This document shows positions 63,687 to 64,000 of a stretch of DNA of 64,000 nt, piece after piece. The stretch spans positions 198,190 to 262,189 of the forward strand of contig NZ_CP060245.1 of the NCBI RefSeq assembly GCF_014252455.1. Reading direction: 5' to 3'. Each line of letters opens with the position of its first letter. Positions within the stretch are counted from its first letter, which is position 1. The translations under genes and the position numbers were made by a program. The notes under the pieces were generated by a model. It was not told the DNA's origin. It worked only from the letters and a program-made list of their open reading frames with translations, and did no database searches. The stretch comes from Blattabacterium cuenoti. GTDB taxonomy: Bacteria > Bacteroidota > Bacteroidia > Flavobacteriales > Blattabacteriaceae.

Positions 63687-64000
63687 ATGAGAAAAAAAAA
63701 AAAAATCTTTATCCTTATTTTAATATTATATATAATTTTTATGATATTTTTATTTTCTTTTTCTAAAAAAATACATAAAAAAAGAAGTTTAAAAAAGTTA
63801 AATATAATTATTCATCCATTATCAAATGATCGTTTTATCAATGAAATGATTATTAAAAATATTCTATTTTCTAGAATAGAAAAAATTGAAAAAAAAATAG
63901 GTCAATTATGTATATTAAAAATGGAAAAAAAATTAAATAATTACCCTTTTATAAAAAAAGCTGAAGTATTTTTTAGTGTAGATGGAACTCTAAATATTAA
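63687..64000 (+). CDS. ftsQ: Cell division protein FtsQ (3' end cut by window edge)
   Basis: From ATG 63687 the frame is open to the right edge (104 codons). A short basic N terminus with an in-frame run of 14 A (63692-63705) precedes one membrane helix (about residues 7-26). The periplasmic part contains LNIIIHPLSNDRFINE, MEKKLNNYPFIKKAEVFFS and DGTLNI, resembling Bacteroidetes FtsQ, in which a POTRA-like domain precedes a PFVKxAEV segment. Position after murC supports the name. Confidence 0.88.
   Translation, partial: MRKKKKIFILILILYIIFMIFLFSFSKKIHKKRSLKKLNIIIHPLSNDRFINEMIIKNILFSRIEKIEKKIGQLCILKMEKKLNNYPFIKKAEVFFSVDGTLNI

Noticed and set aside
1-64000. CRISPR arrays, insertion sequences, phage genes, toxin-antitoxin or defence systems.
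   Set aside because: No repeat-spacer pattern, transposase, integrase or defence-family protein is seen; gene content is entirely core metabolism, envelope and translation.

Overview
The window is about three-quarters A+T, almost wholly coding, and has no mobile elements, phage genes or CRISPR arrays. Gene content points to a reduced-genome Flavobacteriales endosymbiont, most likely Blattabacterium (the cockroach symbiont). Reasons: Bacteroidetes-type features (fused ccoN-ccoO, Porin_10-type outer-membrane protein, MraY with an internal insertion, TAnnTTTG -7 promoter boxes), complete his and trp operons kept in a very compact AT-rich genome, poly-A tracts inside genes and traces of recent gene decay. 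The assignment is inference; strain or host cannot be read from this window.

Layout. 1-9.4 kb: translation, folate and core genes (valS cut by the left edge, folA, a DUF151 nuclease, a lipoprotein, pdhB, metF, serS, rsmA, folD). 9.7-17 kb: minus-strand histidine operon hisG-D-C-B-H-A-F-IE. 17-21.6 kb: xth, tRNA-Lys, a frameshifted aroK, tilS, serC, a YggS-family gene. 21.6-28 kb: minus-strand tryptophan operon trpE-G-D-C-F-B-A. 28-30.4 kb: a porin and gcvH. 30.4-36.6 kb: a cbb3 oxidase cluster (ccoI, ccoS, ccoNO, ccoQ, ccoP, ccoH), including two small genes. 36.6-44.1 kb: maeB, murI, rpsT, tRNA-Glu, aroA, a MazG-like gene and a split transketolase. 44.2-52.3 kb: smpB, an OmpA-like protein, tatC, ychF, an M42 peptidase, dapF, htrA and an LptF/G permease. 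52.7-64 kb: the division/cell-wall cluster rsmH-ftsL-ftsI-murE-mraY-murD-ftsW-murG-murC-ftsQ (cut by the right edge).

Together the genes describe an aerobic symbiont that makes chorismate products (aroK, aroA, trp), histidine and serine, uses pyruvate and malate, respires through a high-affinity oxidase, and still builds meso-DAP peptidoglycan with a real outer membrane.

The most interesting content lies in gaps between genes. Two large gaps hold decayed queA (40244-40665) and tgt (52326-52665), two consecutive steps of queuosine tRNA modification, both still readable as fragments beside their usual neighbours. Both amino-acid operons start with a leader of about 87 nt carrying a terminator-like hairpin with a U-tract just before the first gene. 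aroK is split by a 15-A tract, a candidate for rescue by polymerase slippage. ftsW contains a perfect 16-bp inverted repeat inside its coding region.
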